This document shows, in pieces, positions 26,615 through 34,949 of a DNA stretch of 64,000 nucleotides (within the stretch, counting starts at the first letter, position 1; the number at the start of each line of letters is the position of its first letter). Made by a program: the position numbers and the translations under genes. A model generated the notes under the pieces. That model made no database searches. It saw nothing but the letters and a program-made list of their open reading frames with translations, and was not told the DNA's origin. The stretch covers positions 372,001-436,000 of the forward strand of contig NZ_CP082362.1 of the NCBI RefSeq assembly GCF_020740535.1, written 5' to 3'. This DNA is from Streptomyces profundus (lineage in GTDB: Bacteria; Actinomycetota; Actinomycetes; Streptomycetales; Streptomycetaceae).

Positions 26615-29275
26615 TCAGTTCTTGTCGGTGACGCCGGCGGAGTCGAAGGTGGCCACGTCGCGCATGGCGCGGGCGGCGCTCTGCACCAGAGGAAGGGCCA
26701 GCAGCGCGCCGGTGCCCTCGCCGAGGCGCAGGTCGAGATCGATCATCGGGCGCAGCCCCAGCGCGGTGAGCGCGGCCTGGTGGCCTGGCTCGGCGCTGCG
26801 GTGTCCGGCGACGCAGACCGAGACGGCCTCGGGCGCGATGGCGCGGGCGGCCAGCGCGGCGGCCCCCGCGCTCACCCCGTCGAGCAGCACGGGCACCCGC
26901 TGGGCGGCGCCGCCGAGGATCAGCCCGGCGAGCGCCGCGTGTTCGAGCCCGCCGACGGCGGCGAGCACGCCCAACGGGTCGCTCGGGTCGGGCTGGTGCA
27001 GCTGGAGCGCGCGGCGCACCACGTCGATCTTGCGGGCGAGCGTCTCGTCGTCGATGCCGCAGCCCCGGCCGGTGACCTCGGCGGCCTCGGCTCCGGTGAA
27101 CGCCGCGACCAGGGCGGCGGCGGCCGTGGTGTTGGCGACCCCCATCTCCCCGGTGAGCAGGGCCTGGTTGCCGGCGGCGACCAGATCGCGGGCGGTCTCG
27201 ATGCCCACCTCGACGGCGCGCAGCGTCTCCTCCCGGCTCATCGCCTGGCCGACGCTGAGATCGGCGGTGCCGGCCCGCACCCGGCGCGGCACCAGACCCG
27301 GCATCCCCGGCAGCTCGTCGCGGACGCCCACGTCGATCACGCAGACCTCGGCCCCGACCTGGGTGGCGAAGGCGTTGCAGACCGCTCCCCCGCCGAGGAA
27401 GTTGGCCACCATCTGGCCGGTGACCTCCTGCGGCCAGGGCGTGACGCCCTGGTCGTGGACGCCGTGGTCGGCGGCGAAGACGGCGACGGCGGCCGGCTCC
27501 GGCACCGGCGGCGGGCAGCTGCGGGAGAGCCCGCAGAGCTGGGCGGAGATGACCTCAAGCGCGCCGAGCGAGCCGGCGGGCTTGGTCATCCGCTTCTGCC
27601 GCTCCCATGCCTCGCCGAGGGCCTGGGCGTCCAGCGGGCGGATCTCGGCGAGGGTCTCGCTCAGCAGGTCGTGCGGTTCGGCGCCCGGCAGCGCGCGGCG
27701 GCCGTAGGACTCCTCGTGCACCACCCAGGAGAGCGGCCTGCGGTGCGTGGCACCGCTCCGGTCCGCCTCGGGCTCGTCGGGGAAGGCGTCCACGTAGCCG
27801 ACGCAGAGGTAGGCGACGACCTCCAGATGCTCGGGCAGGCCGAGGGCGCGGACCAGCTCCCGCTCGTCGAGGAAGCCGATCCAGCCGACGCCGAGCCCCT
27901 CGGCACGGGCGGCGAGCCAGAGGTTCTCGACCGCGAGGGCGGAGGAGTAGGGCGTGGTCTGCGGCTGGAGGTGCCAGCCGTAGGTGTTGCGGCCTCCGCG
28001 CGTGGGGTCCGCCGTCACCACGATGTTGATCGGGGTGTCCCTGATCGCGTCGACGGTGAGCTGACGGAACTGCCGGGCCCTCGCCTTGGACAGCGACTTG
28101 GCGTAGGCCTCGCGCTGCCGGCGGGCCAGGTCGTGGATGGTGGCGCGGGTCTCCTGGGACTTGATGATGACGAAGTCCCACGGCTGGGCCGGGCCGACGC
28201 TCGGCGCGTTGTGGGCCGCCTCAAGAACCCGCAGCAGCACCTCGGCTGGCACCGGATCGGGGCGGAAGCCGTGGTGGACGTCCCGCCGGTCGCGCATCAG
28301 CCGGTGCACGGCGTCCCGCTCGGGCTCGGGGTAGCGGAGCGCCTCCGGCGGTGGTGCGGGGGCCTCCGGCGGCTGTGCGGCGGGCTCGGGGGCCGCTGGC
28401 GCGGGCGGGGCCTCGGGAGGCTGAGATGAACTCGGTGCGGGTGGGGGCTCGTTGGCCGGCTGCGGCACCGCGGTGGCGGGGTCGGCGGCCGGGGGCGCCT
28501 CGGCCGCCGCCGGCGGGGCGGCGTCCGCCGGGGCGGCGGGCGGGGCCGGAACGGGCTCGGCGGCCACCGCCGGAGCGGCCGGCGCGGCGGGAACGCCGTC
28601 CGCCGGATGGGGTTGGGCCACCGCCGGCGAAGCGGCGTTCACCGGGGTGTCGGGCGGAGCCGGAACGGGCTCGGCGGCCACCGCCGGAGCGGCCGGCGCG
28701 GCGGGAACGCCGTCCGCCGGATGGGGCTCGACGGCCGGGGGTGCCGCCGGCGTGGCGACACCCGCGGCAGGCGTGGGCGCCACGGCCGGAACGTCATCCG
28801 CCGGAGCGGCGTCGACCGGGGCCGACGGGACACCCTCAGCGGGCGTGGCCGGCGCGGGGGCCACGACCGGAACGCCGTTCGCAGGGGTCGGGGCCGTTGG
28901 CGGCGGAACGGCCTCCGCGGGGGCGCCTTGGACGGCCTCCACCGGGGCCGGCACGGCGGCGCCCGCCTGGGTCATGGGGATATCGAGGTACTCGGGCTCC
29001 GTGGGGTGGGGGCCAGGACGGGGCACGGGGCGAACGTTCTGCCGTGGCGCGGGGGCCGGGGGGGTGGGCGCGGTGGGCGCCTCGCCCCAGGCGGCGGCGC
29101 TGCCCGGCATCAGCAGTTCTTCCTCGTCGGCCTCCTCGGCCCCGTCGACCCCCTCGGCCCCCCCGGCCACCGCTGGCTGTCCGGGGTAGGGGTAGACGGT
29201 GGGAGTGGGTGTGTCCAACCGCTCCGGCTGCTCCGGCTGTTCCCCTTCGGGGATCGTGCCGAGGGCGTCCGTCAT
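26615..29275 (-). CDS. cobT: BluB-CobT fusion: DMB synthase and nicotinate-nucleotide-DMB phosphoribosyltransferase
   Basis: This 886-residue protein has three parts. Residues 1 to about 313 are a Pro/Ala-rich, probably disordered region with a 38-residue unit repeated almost exactly twice. Residues about 314-535 are BluB-like flavin nitroreductase fold (VHRLMRDRRDVHHGFRPDPV, NAPSVGPAQPWDFVII), which makes 5,6-dimethylbenzimidazole from reduced FMN. Residues about 545-886 are CobT (KPAGSLGALE, VFAADHGVHDQGVTPWPQEV, catalytic Glu in LRLGEGTGALLALPL), which activates DMB with nicotinate mononucleotide. One chain would thus make and activate the lower ligand of B12. The ATG at 29275 has GAGGTGG upstream and overlaps a six-codon minigene. 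Confidence 0.92.
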   Translation of the reverse strand: MTDALGTIPEGEQPEQPERLDTPTPTVYPYPGQPAVAGGAEGVDGAEEADEEELLMPGSAAAWGEAPTAPTPPAPAPRQNVRPVPRPGPHPTEPEYLDIPMTQAGAAVPAPVEAVQGAPAEAVPPPTAPTPANGVPVVAPAPATPAEGVPSAPVDAAPADDVPAVAPTPAAGVATPAAPPAVEPHPADGVPAAPAAPAVAAEPVPAPPDTPVNAASPAVAQPHPADGVPAAPAAPAVAAEPVPAPPAAPADAAPPAAAEAPPAADPATAVPQPANEPPPAPSSSQPPEAPPAPAAPEPAAQPPEAPAPPPEALRYPEPERDAVHRLMRDRRDVHHGFRPDPVPAEVLLRVLEAAHNAPSVGPAQPWDFVIIKSQETRATIHDLARRQREAYAKSLSKARARQFRQLTVDAIRDTPINIVVTADPTRGGRNTYGWHLQPQTTPYSSALAVENLWLAARAEGLGVGWIGFLDERELVRALGLPEHLEVVAYLCVGYVDAFPDEPEADRSGATHRRPLSWVVHEESYGRRALPGAEPHDLLSETLAEIRPLDAQALGEAWERQKRMTKPAGSLGALEVISAQLCGLSRSCPPPVPEPAAVAVFAADHGVHDQGVTPWPQEVTGQMVANFLGGGAVCNAFATQVGAEVCVIDVGVRDELPGMPGLVPRRVRAGTADLSVGQAMSREETLRAVEVGIETARDLVAAGNQALLTGEMGVANTTAAAALVAAFTGAEAAEVTGRGCGIDDETLARKIDVVRRALQLHQPDPSDPLGVLAAVGGLEHAALAGLILGGAAQRVPVLLDGVSAGAAALAARAIAPEAVSVCVAGHRSAEPGHQAALTALGLRPMIDLDLRLGEGTGALLALPLVQSAARAMRDVATFDSAGVTDKN
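28545..28726. repeat. 68-nt perfect direct repeat inside the BluB-CobT linker
   Basis: The same 68 bases occur at 28545-28612 and 28659-28726, a period of 114 nt (38 codons), so the reading frame is kept. It encodes repeats of the type PHPADGVPAAPAAPAVAAEP. Recent duplication is likely. Confidence 0.85.
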
Positions 29276-29292
29276 GCGTCCACCTCGCCCAT
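29272..29292 (-). other. Six-codon minigene (MGEVDA) coupled to bluB-cobT
   Basis: ATG at 29292 is preceded by GGAAGGAG at 8-nt spacing, the strongest ribosome-binding site near bluB-cobT. It encodes MGEVDA and its TGA overlaps the bluB-cobT ATG as ATGA. This may be a translational coupling device. Alternatively it is a chance reading frame and the GGAAGGAG is the main site for cobT at long spacing. Confidence 0.4.
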
Positions 29293-29453
29293 CGCGTGTG
29301 CTCCTTCCGTTGCCTGACAGGGCCCGGACGCGACGGTCGAAACGACCTCGAAACAACGTGTCCGGCTGACGGCACAACGGTCGATCAGCCTACCCGGGAT
29401 GCTGCCCCGCGCTGATCGTGGGTGCCGGACTGAACCTGAATGATCCGTATTTG

Positions 29454-30692
29454 TCAGTTGGTTGACGACAACAGTCGCGCAGCGAGCAGAAAGACAACCG
29501 TTCGACCCTGTTCCGACCAGTCGCCAACCGCCAGTTCGACCGACTGCACCAGGGTGCACTCCACGGCGTAGCCGGCGCCCGTCAGCACCCGGCTGGCCGC
29601 CTCGGCCTGGTCACGGGTCATGGCGTGGCTGACGACGCGCTCGGGCCGCCGGTCGGCGCAGGCGACCAGGGTGCGGTGCCCCCCGCCGCCCACCCGGATC
29701 AGATCGGGTTGCGGCAGATCGGCCAGCACCTGGGGCGCGACGCCCTGCACGGTCTGCACACGCACCCCGACCCGTCGGGCCGCGGCGTCGGCGAGCGCCA
29801 GGGCGCGCGGATCGCGGTCGACGGCGATCACCGCGGCGCCGAGACCGGCCGCCTCGACGGCCGTCAGTCCCCCGCCGCTGCCCACGTCCCACAGCAGGTC
29901 CCCGAACCGGGGGCCGAGCACGGAGAGTTCGAGGGCGCGCAGGCGTCGGCTGCGCCCGGCGCGCTCCGCGTCCCGGTCGGGCGCCGGCTGTCCGTAGGCG
30001 GCCGGGTCGAGGCCCCAGCCGCGCGGGGCCTCCGGCAGATCGCCGGTGGCGAGACCGGCCAGCCAGCTGCTGGTGCCGGAGTGGGCGAAGGGGCCGCCGA
30101 TCACGATCACCACGTTGGGATCGGTCCAGTGGTGGCGCGGCACGCGGTCGGAGGTGAGGACGGAGACGCGTTCCCGCGCGGTGCCGAGCGACTCGCAGAT
30201 CACAAAGGTGCGTTGCTCGGCCCCGAGCAGCAGCGCGATCTCGGTGGGCCCGGCGCCCGGGGCGGTGAGGACGGCGACCTTGGGGTGCGCGCGGCAGACG
30301 TTGACGGCGCGGCGCAGGGTGCGTTCGTTGGCCACCACCACCCGCGCGTCGTCCCAGGGCATGGCGGCGCGGGCGAAGGCGGTGGCGACGGCCGACACGG
30401 CGGGCACCACCTCGACCTCAAGGCCGTGTGCGGGATCGCGCAGCGCGCGCACCACGCCGAAGAAGCCCGGGTCGCCGTCGGCCAGCACCACGGCGGTTCC
30501 CCGGTGGGCGGCGATCCTGCGGGCCGCGAGGGCGACGCTGCCGAGGGTCACCCGCTCGGCGTGCGGCGGGACTTCGGGCAGGTCCAGATGGCGGGGGGCG
30601 CCGGCGACGAGGGTCGCGGCGCGGAGTGCGGTGGTGGCGGCAGAGCCGAGCGGGGACCCGTCCCATCCGATGACGGTGACGCGGTCGGCCAT
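29454..30692 (-). CDS. cobL: Precorrin-6Y C5,15-methyltransferase (decarboxylating), CbiE-CbiT fusion
   Basis: The 412-residue protein joins a CbiE-type tetrapyrrole methylase (VTVIGWDGSPLG, VLADGDPGFFGVV, VEVVPAVSAVATAFARA) to a CbiT-type Rossmann methyltransferase (GDLLWDVGSGGGLTAVEAA, VIAVDRDPRAL, RVGGGGHRTLVAC). It methylates corrin carbons 5 and 15 and removes the C12 acetate carboxyl. The ATG at 30692 has CAGGAGATCC. The canonical CbiT acidic/Gly motif is intact. It lies upstream of bluB-cobT with a 178-nt gap, so separate or partly separate transcription of the latter is possible. Confidence 0.92.
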   Translation of the reverse strand: MADRVTVIGWDGSPLGSAATTALRAATLVAGAPRHLDLPEVPPHAERVTLGSVALAARRIAAHRGTAVVLADGDPGFFGVVRALRDPAHGLEVEVVPAVSAVATAFARAAMPWDDARVVVANERTLRRAVNVCRAHPKVAVLTAPGAGPTEIALLLGAEQRTFVICESLGTARERVSVLTSDRVPRHHWTDPNVVIVIGGPFAHSGTSSWLAGLATGDLPEAPRGWGLDPAAYGQPAPDRDAERAGRSRRLRALELSVLGPRFGDLLWDVGSGGGLTAVEAAGLGAAVIAVDRDPRALALADAAARRVGVRVQTVQGVAPQVLADLPQPDLIRVGGGGHRTLVACADRRPERVVSHAMTRDQAEAASRVLTGAGYAVECTLVQSVELAVGDWSEQGRTVVFLLAARLLSSTN

Positions 30693-30742
30693 GGATCTCC
30701 TGCGGGGAAGGGCTGGTGACGGCGTTGAGCCTACCGCGCCCG

Positions 30743-31360
30743 TCAGACGTCGGCCGGCCGCCCGCGGTGGTGGGGGGCTTCCTCGATGTCCTCGGGGAGC
30801 AGGCCCCAGACGATCAGGTCGGTGCGGATGTCGGTCCAACCGCCGTCCTCGGTGCGGGAGCGCACTATCAGCGCGTTGCGGAGCACGCCCTCGCTGATAC
30901 AGCCGACCTTCTGCGCCACCTGCTGCGACGCGGTGTTGCCCGCCGCGGTGCGCAGCTCAAGACGTTCGAACTTCTGGTCGCGGAAGAGCCACTGGGCGAC
31001 GGCCTGCACGGCCTCGGCCGCGTAGCCCTCGCCCCTGGCCCAGGGGCCCACCACATAGCCGACCTCGGTGCTCAGCACCCGCCAGTCGGTGTTCATCAAA
31101 TGCACACTGCCGACCAGCCGGTGGGTGAGGTACTCGGTCACGGCCAGCACGATGCCCCGTCCCTCCGTGCGTTCGGCCGGCGCCCTGCGGGTGATCCAGT
31201 CGTACGCCTCGCGCCGGGTGTACGGCATGGGTGCCGAGGTCCAGGCGACGCTCAGCTCGTCGCTCATCATCGCGGCCAGCTCGGGGGCGTCGGCCTCCTC
31301 GAACGGACGGAGCATCAACCGTTCGGTGTTGATGGAGATATCGGGGAAGGTGGATGTCAT
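30743..31360 (-). CDS. RimJ/RimL-type GNAT N-acetyltransferase
   Basis: The 205-residue protein shows the RimJ/L-family layout: INTERLMLRPFEEADAPELAAMM, EVGYVVGPWARGEGYAAEAVQA (acetyl-CoA loop) and LELRTAAGNTASQQVAQKVGCISEGVLR (N-x2-S-x2-V-A-x-K-x-G). The ATG at 31360 (MTSTFPDISIN) follows from where similarity begins. The substrate is unknown; it could be a protein N-terminus or small amine. It is a single gene upstream of cobL. Confidence 0.87.
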   Translation of the reverse strand: MTSTFPDISINTERLMLRPFEEADAPELAAMMSDELSVAWTSAPMPYTRREAYDWITRRAPAERTEGRGIVLAVTEYLTHRLVGSVHLMNTDWRVLSTEVGYVVGPWARGEGYAAEAVQAVAQWLFRDQKFERLELRTAAGNTASQQVAQKVGCISEGVLRNALIVRSRTEDGGWTDIRTDLIVWGLLPEDIEEAPHHRGRPADV

Positions 31361-31423
31361 GCGGGCTCCATGCCTGGCCTGGGGTCTCGTGCACAGCATG
31401 GCGCATGGGGCGCCGAACGACGG

Positions 31424-31456
31424 CGCCGGGCCCCGGCTGTGTCGCGGGGCCCGGCG
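31424..31456 (-). terminator. Terminator downstream of metQ
   Basis: CGCCGGGCCCCG (31424-31435) and CGGGGCCCGGCG (31445-31456) form a perfect 12-bp stem with a 9-nt loop, 40 nt beyond the metQ stop. Confidence 0.7.
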
Positions 31457-31496
31457 CGGTGGGTGGCGGTCGGCGCCGCCCGTGTCACGGGGGCGG

Positions 31497-32369
31497 TCAG
31501 CCGGCCGGGGTGCCGAAGGCCGGGATCACGGAGCCCTGGTAGGTGTCCTCGATGAACTGCTGGACCTCGTCGGAGTTCAGCAGCTCGGCCAGCGTCTGGA
31601 CGCGCGGATCGTCCTCGTTGCCCGCGTTGACGGCCAGGAAGTTGGCGTAGGGGTTGTTCTCGGAGTCCTCCAGGATCAGCGCGTCCTCGGCGGGCACCAG
31701 CTCCGCCTCAAGGGCGTAGTTGCCGTTGATCACGGCGGCGTCGAAGTCCTCCAGGGCGCGGGGCAGCGAGGCGGCCTCCAACTCCTGGAAGTCCAGGCCG
31801 TTGTCCTGGGTGATGTCGCCGAGGGTGGCTTCGGCGCCGACCCCTTCGGCCAGCTCGATCACGCCCTCGCCGGCGAGCAGCTGGAGGGCGCGCCCGCCGT
31901 TGGTGGCGTCGTTGGGGATGGCGACGGTGGACCCTTCGCCGAGCTCGTCGAAGCTGTCGAGCTGGGCGGAGTAGAGGCCGAGCGGCTCCAGGTGGACGTT
32001 GATGACCGGCACGATGTCGGTGCCCTGCTGGGCGTTGAAGTCGTCCAGGTAGGGCTGGTGCTGGAAGAAGTTGGCGTCCACGTCGCCGTCGTCCACCAGG
32101 GTGTTGGGGATGACGTAGTCCGTCACCGTGCGGATGTCCAGGTCGAGCCCGGCGTCCTCGGCGAGGTTCTCCTGGACGAACTCCAGGATCTCCACGTGGG
32201 GCACGGGGTTGGCCGCGACGCTCAGCGGCTGGGCGGGGTCGGCGGCTGCGCCGTCGCCACCGCCGGAGCCGCCGGTGTCCGGGTCGGAGTCGGTGCCGCA
32301 GGCGGTCAACCCGAGGGTGAGGGCCGTGATGGCGGCGAGCAGGGCGCCGGACTTCAGTTGGGTACGCAC
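31497..32369 (-). CDS. metQ: Methionine ABC transporter substrate-binding lipoprotein
   Basis: MetQ binds L- or D-methionine outside the membrane and delivers it to MetNI. The 290-residue precursor starts at GTG 32369 with a lipoprotein signal (VRTQLKSGALLAAITALTLG) and lipobox LTAC at the cleavage site; a Gly/Asp-rich spacer follows. NlpA-family signatures are VAANPVPHVEILEFV, VDANFFQHQPYLDDFN, STVAIPNDATNGGRALQLL and AVINGNYALEA. It is the third gene of metN-metI-metQ. Confidence 0.93.
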   Translation of the reverse strand: MRTQLKSGALLAAITALTLGLTACGTDSDPDTGGSGGGDGAAADPAQPLSVAANPVPHVEILEFVQENLAEDAGLDLDIRTVTDYVIPNTLVDDGDVDANFFQHQPYLDDFNAQQGTDIVPVINVHLEPLGLYSAQLDSFDELGEGSTVAIPNDATNGGRALQLLAGEGVIELAEGVGAEATLGDITQDNGLDFQELEAASLPRALEDFDAAVINGNYALEAELVPAEDALILEDSENNPYANFLAVNAGNEDDPRVQTLAELLNSDEVQQFIEDTYQGSVIPAFGTPAG

Positions 32370-32458
32370 GAAGAGTGCCTTTCGCTTGCTGCGGGTTTTC
32401 TTGGGTTCCGGGGTGGCCCGGGGTCCGGGGGTGGCCCGAAGTCGGGGGTCGCCGCGTG

Positions 32459-33127
32459 TCAACCGGTGCGGGTGCGGCGGGAGATGAGGCGCACGACGCC
32501 GTCGCCCAGCAGCTGGACGGCGGTGACGATGACCAGCAGGACGACGACGGTGACGAGCATGAACTCGTCCTCGAAGCGCTGGTAGCCATAGGTGTAGGCG
32601 AGGGTGCCGAGGCCGCCGCCGCCGACGGCGCCGGCCATCGCCGAGTAGCCGATCAGCGCGATCACCGTGGTGGTCAGGCCCGCGACCAGGGACGGCAGGG
32701 CCTGCGGCAGCAGCACCTTGAGCACCACCGTCCAGGTGCCGCCGCCCATCGCGTGGGCGGCCTCCACCAGTCCGTGGTCGACCTCGCGCACGGCGGTCTC
32801 CACCAGCCGGGCGAAGAACGGGATGGCGGCGATGGCCAGCGGCACCACGGCGGCGGTCGGCCCCATCGCGGTACCCACCACGAAGCGGGTGAACGGGATC
32901 AGCGCCACCAGCAGAATGATGAACGGCAGCGAGCGACCGATGTTGACGATCACGCCGATGGTCTTGTTCAACGGCACGTTGCGCAACGGCCCGCCGCGGT
33001 CGGTGAGCACGAGCAGCACGCCGAGCGGCAGGCCGCCGAGCACCGCGTAGAAGGTGGACCAGCCCACCATGTAGAGCGTGTCGATGGTGCCCTGGCTGAG
33101 CAGCGGCTGCATCTGGGACCAGGTCAT
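32459..33127 (-). CDS. metI: Methionine ABC transporter permease
   Basis: The 222-residue membrane protein has about five helices and the permease EAA loop VEAAHAMGGGTWTVVLKVLLPQALP, together with the MetI-typical IGRSLPFIILLVALIPFTR and AGAVGGGGLGTLAYTYGYQR. Its ATG overlaps the metN stop as TGATG, so translation is coupled. Confidence 0.94.
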   Translation of the reverse strand: MTWSQMQPLLSQGTIDTLYMVGWSTFYAVLGGLPLGVLLVLTDRGGPLRNVPLNKTIGVIVNIGRSLPFIILLVALIPFTRFVVGTAMGPTAAVVPLAIAAIPFFARLVETAVREVDHGLVEAAHAMGGGTWTVVLKVLLPQALPSLVAGLTTTVIALIGYSAMAGAVGGGGLGTLAYTYGYQRFEDEFMLVTVVVLLVIVTAVQLLGDGVVRLISRRTRTG

Positions 33128-34176
33128 CAGGCGCCCTCTCCGGTGAGTTCCCTGGCCGCCGGGACGGCGGCCGGCTGGTCGGGCAGTTCGACGGTGAGCC
33201 CGGCCTCGCGGAGGAAGCCGAGGGCCCGGGTGTTCTCCTCCGGGCGGCCGGGGAGCTCGATGCGCATCCGGCCGACCTGGCGTCCGCCGACGGTGTCCAT
33301 GGCGGCGCCCAGGATCGAGACGTCGACGCCGTGCGACCTGGCCAGCTGGGAGATCACCGGCTGGCCGGCGCGCTCGCCGTGGAAGGTGATGTCCACCACC
33401 GTGCGGTCCTCGGCGCTCCTGGCGCCGCCGACCGGGAACAGCTCCCCCGCGAGCCGGGAGCCCGGGGTGGCGAGCAGCTCGGAGAGGACGCCCGACTCCA
33501 CGATCCGGCCCTGTTCCATCAGCGCGGCGGCGTCACAGACGGCCTTGACCACGTCCATCTCGTGGGTGATCAGCAGCACGGTCAGGCCGAGCTGACGGTT
33601 GAGGTCGCGCAGCAGCTGGAGCACCGAGCGGGTGGTCTCCGGGTCGAGCGCCGAGGTGGCCTCGTCGGAGAGCAGCACCTTCGGGTCGCCGGCGAGCGCG
33701 CGGGCGATGCCGACGCGCTGCTTCTGGCCGCCGGACAGCTGCGCCGGATAGGCCCTGGCGTGGTCGGCGAGGCCGACCAGATCCAGCAGGTCGAGCGCCT
33801 TGCGGGCGCGCTCGCGGCGGGTGAGGCCGAGGATCTCCAGCGGCAGCTCCACATTGCCGCGCACGGTGCGCGAGGAGAGCAGGTTGAAGTGCTGGAAGAT
33901 CATGCCGATGCCGGTCCGCGCCTGCCGCAGCGGCTTGCCCGCGCGGTGGCCGCGACCGGCCAGCGCCGTGAGGTCCGCACCGTCCACCGTCACCGTCCCC
34001 GAGTCGGGACGCTCCAACAGGTTGACGCAGCGGATCAGCGTGGACTTGCCGGCCCCGCTGCGCCCGATGACGCCGTACATCTGGCCGGGTTCGACCCGCA
34101 GGCTGACGCCGTCGAGCGCGGTGACCTCCCGGCCCCGTGAACGGTAGACCTTGGTCAGATCCGTGGTGGTGATCAC
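33127..34176 (-). CDS. metN: Methionine ABC transporter ATP-binding protein
   Basis: The 349-residue ATPase powers methionine import. It has Walker A GRSGAGKSTLIRC, Q-loop FQHFNLLSSRTV, ABC signature LSGGQKQRVGIARAL, Walker B VLLSDEATSALD and the H-switch ITHEMDVV. The C-terminal ACT-like NIL domain (VVDITFHGERAGQPVISQLAR, residues about 265-345) is present; in MetN it binds methionine and inhibits transport. The GTG at 34176 follows GGAAG. It is the first gene after a 176-nt leader with a Cys-rich reading frame. Confidence 0.94.
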   Translation of the reverse strand: MITTTDLTKVYRSRGREVTALDGVSLRVEPGQMYGVIGRSGAGKSTLIRCVNLLERPDSGTVTVDGADLTALAGRGHRAGKPLRQARTGIGMIFQHFNLLSSRTVRGNVELPLEILGLTRRERARKALDLLDLVGLADHARAYPAQLSGGQKQRVGIARALAGDPKVLLSDEATSALDPETTRSVLQLLRDLNRQLGLTVLLITHEMDVVKAVCDAAALMEQGRIVESGVLSELLATPGSRLAGELFPVGGARSAEDRTVVDITFHGERAGQPVISQLARSHGVDVSILGAAMDTVGGRQVGRMRIELPGRPEENTRALGFLREAGLTVELPDQPAAVPAARELTGEGA

Positions 34177-34352
34177 TGGCTTCCATCGCTGTCGGGTGCC
34201 TGGCGGCGCGCGGCGGCGCACACCTGGACACGGTCAGGTGGTGGTGGTGCGGGAGCGGCGGTGCCGACGACGGCGGCGCGGGCGCGCGGCGAGCGCGGGC
34301 GGGGGCGTCAGCTTCGCTTCGGGGCGCGAGGTCGCTGCTCGATCAGGGGCCC

Positions 34353-34439
34353 TCAGCGGTCACACATTCGACACGGACAGTGAGCACCGGGCGGCATCAG
34401 CGCCTCGGTCGCCGGGAAGTGGCAGCTCGTCGGTGTCAT
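34353..34439 (-). promoter_or_regulatory. Candidate Cys-rich leader peptide upstream of metNIQ
   Basis: A 28-codon frame from ATG 34439 encodes a peptide ending PGAHCPCRMCDR: four Cys (positions 6, 21, 23 and 26) and three Met, three of the Cys in a six-codon window near the stop. Three of the four Cys codons are TGT, rare in this genome type. No ribosome-binding site precedes the ATG, but an AT-rich GTTTTACTT lies 7-15 nt upstream, so a leaderless transcript is possible. Position before a sulfur amino-acid importer fits an attenuator-type leader; this is inference. The rest of the 395 nt between metN and the next gene holds no other feature I can support. Confidence 0.45.
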
Positions 34440-34571
34440 GAGGTCAAGTAAAACAGACCGGCGCGCGGCCCAACGTCGCAGGCCGGAAACCTGTGGCCAA
34501 CGCCACGTGGTCGGCCGGGAACCCGGGGGCCGGCGGGTGGGGGCCGGCGGCCCCCGGCGTAGAGTCTGCCC

Positions 34572-34949
34572 ATGCTCACCCCGTTGACGGTCACGGTCGT
34601 GGTGACCGCCCTGCTGTTGGGGGCCTGGTGCGGCTACGCGGCCTTCCGGGACCAGCCGGTCAAGGACTGGCACTACGCGGGCGCCGCCCTGGTGCTGCTG
34701 CTGGCCCTGGTGCAGGTCGGGGTCTCCACGGTCGCGCTCGCCGGCGGCGAGCGGCCGGCCGGGGACGGCAGCACGCTGGTGTTCGTCTGCTATCTGGTGG
34801 CGGTGCCGCTCTGCCTGCCGGTGACGGCCGCCGTCTCGTTGACGGAACGGAACCGCTGGGGCTCCGCGACGGTGGCCGCCGGCGCCGTGGTGCTGGCCGT
34901 GCTCGAGGTGCGGCTGGCCGACGTCTGGGCGGGGGCCGCCGGTGTCTGA
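34572..34949 (+). CDS. Four-helix membrane protein of unknown function
   Basis: The 125-residue product has four hydrophobic segments (about residues 4-24, 34-54, 66-86 and 95-115) and no recognisable catalytic motif. It overlaps the next gene by 8 nt, and the two are probably co-expressed membrane proteins. Similar pairs are common in actinomycetes, without known function. Confidence 0.75.
   Translation: MLTPLTVTVVVTALLLGAWCGYAAFRDQPVKDWHYAGAALVLLLALVQVGVSTVALAGGERPAGDGSTLVFVCYLVAVPLCLPVTAAVSLTERNRWGSATVAAGAVVLAVLEVRLADVWAGAAGV

Noticed and set aside
28351..29415. Plus-strand open frames opposite the BluB-CobT linker (Gly/Ala/Arg-rich)
   Set aside because: They are reverse readings of the repetitive Pro/Ala-coding linker.
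29272..29559. 95-codon open frame ending in the MGEVDA minigene
   Set aside because: The upstream part overlaps the cobL end and lacks codon bias and a start site; only the last six codons have a good ribosome-binding site.
29276..30740. Cobalamin riboswitch before cobL or bluB-cobT
   Set aside because: No GCCACTG-type B12 box or matching fold was seen in the 178-nt or upstream gaps; this was by eye only.
34177..34352. SAM riboswitch in the metN leader
   Set aside because: No conserved SAM-I or SAM-IV core could be traced; the Cys-rich frame is the better supported feature.
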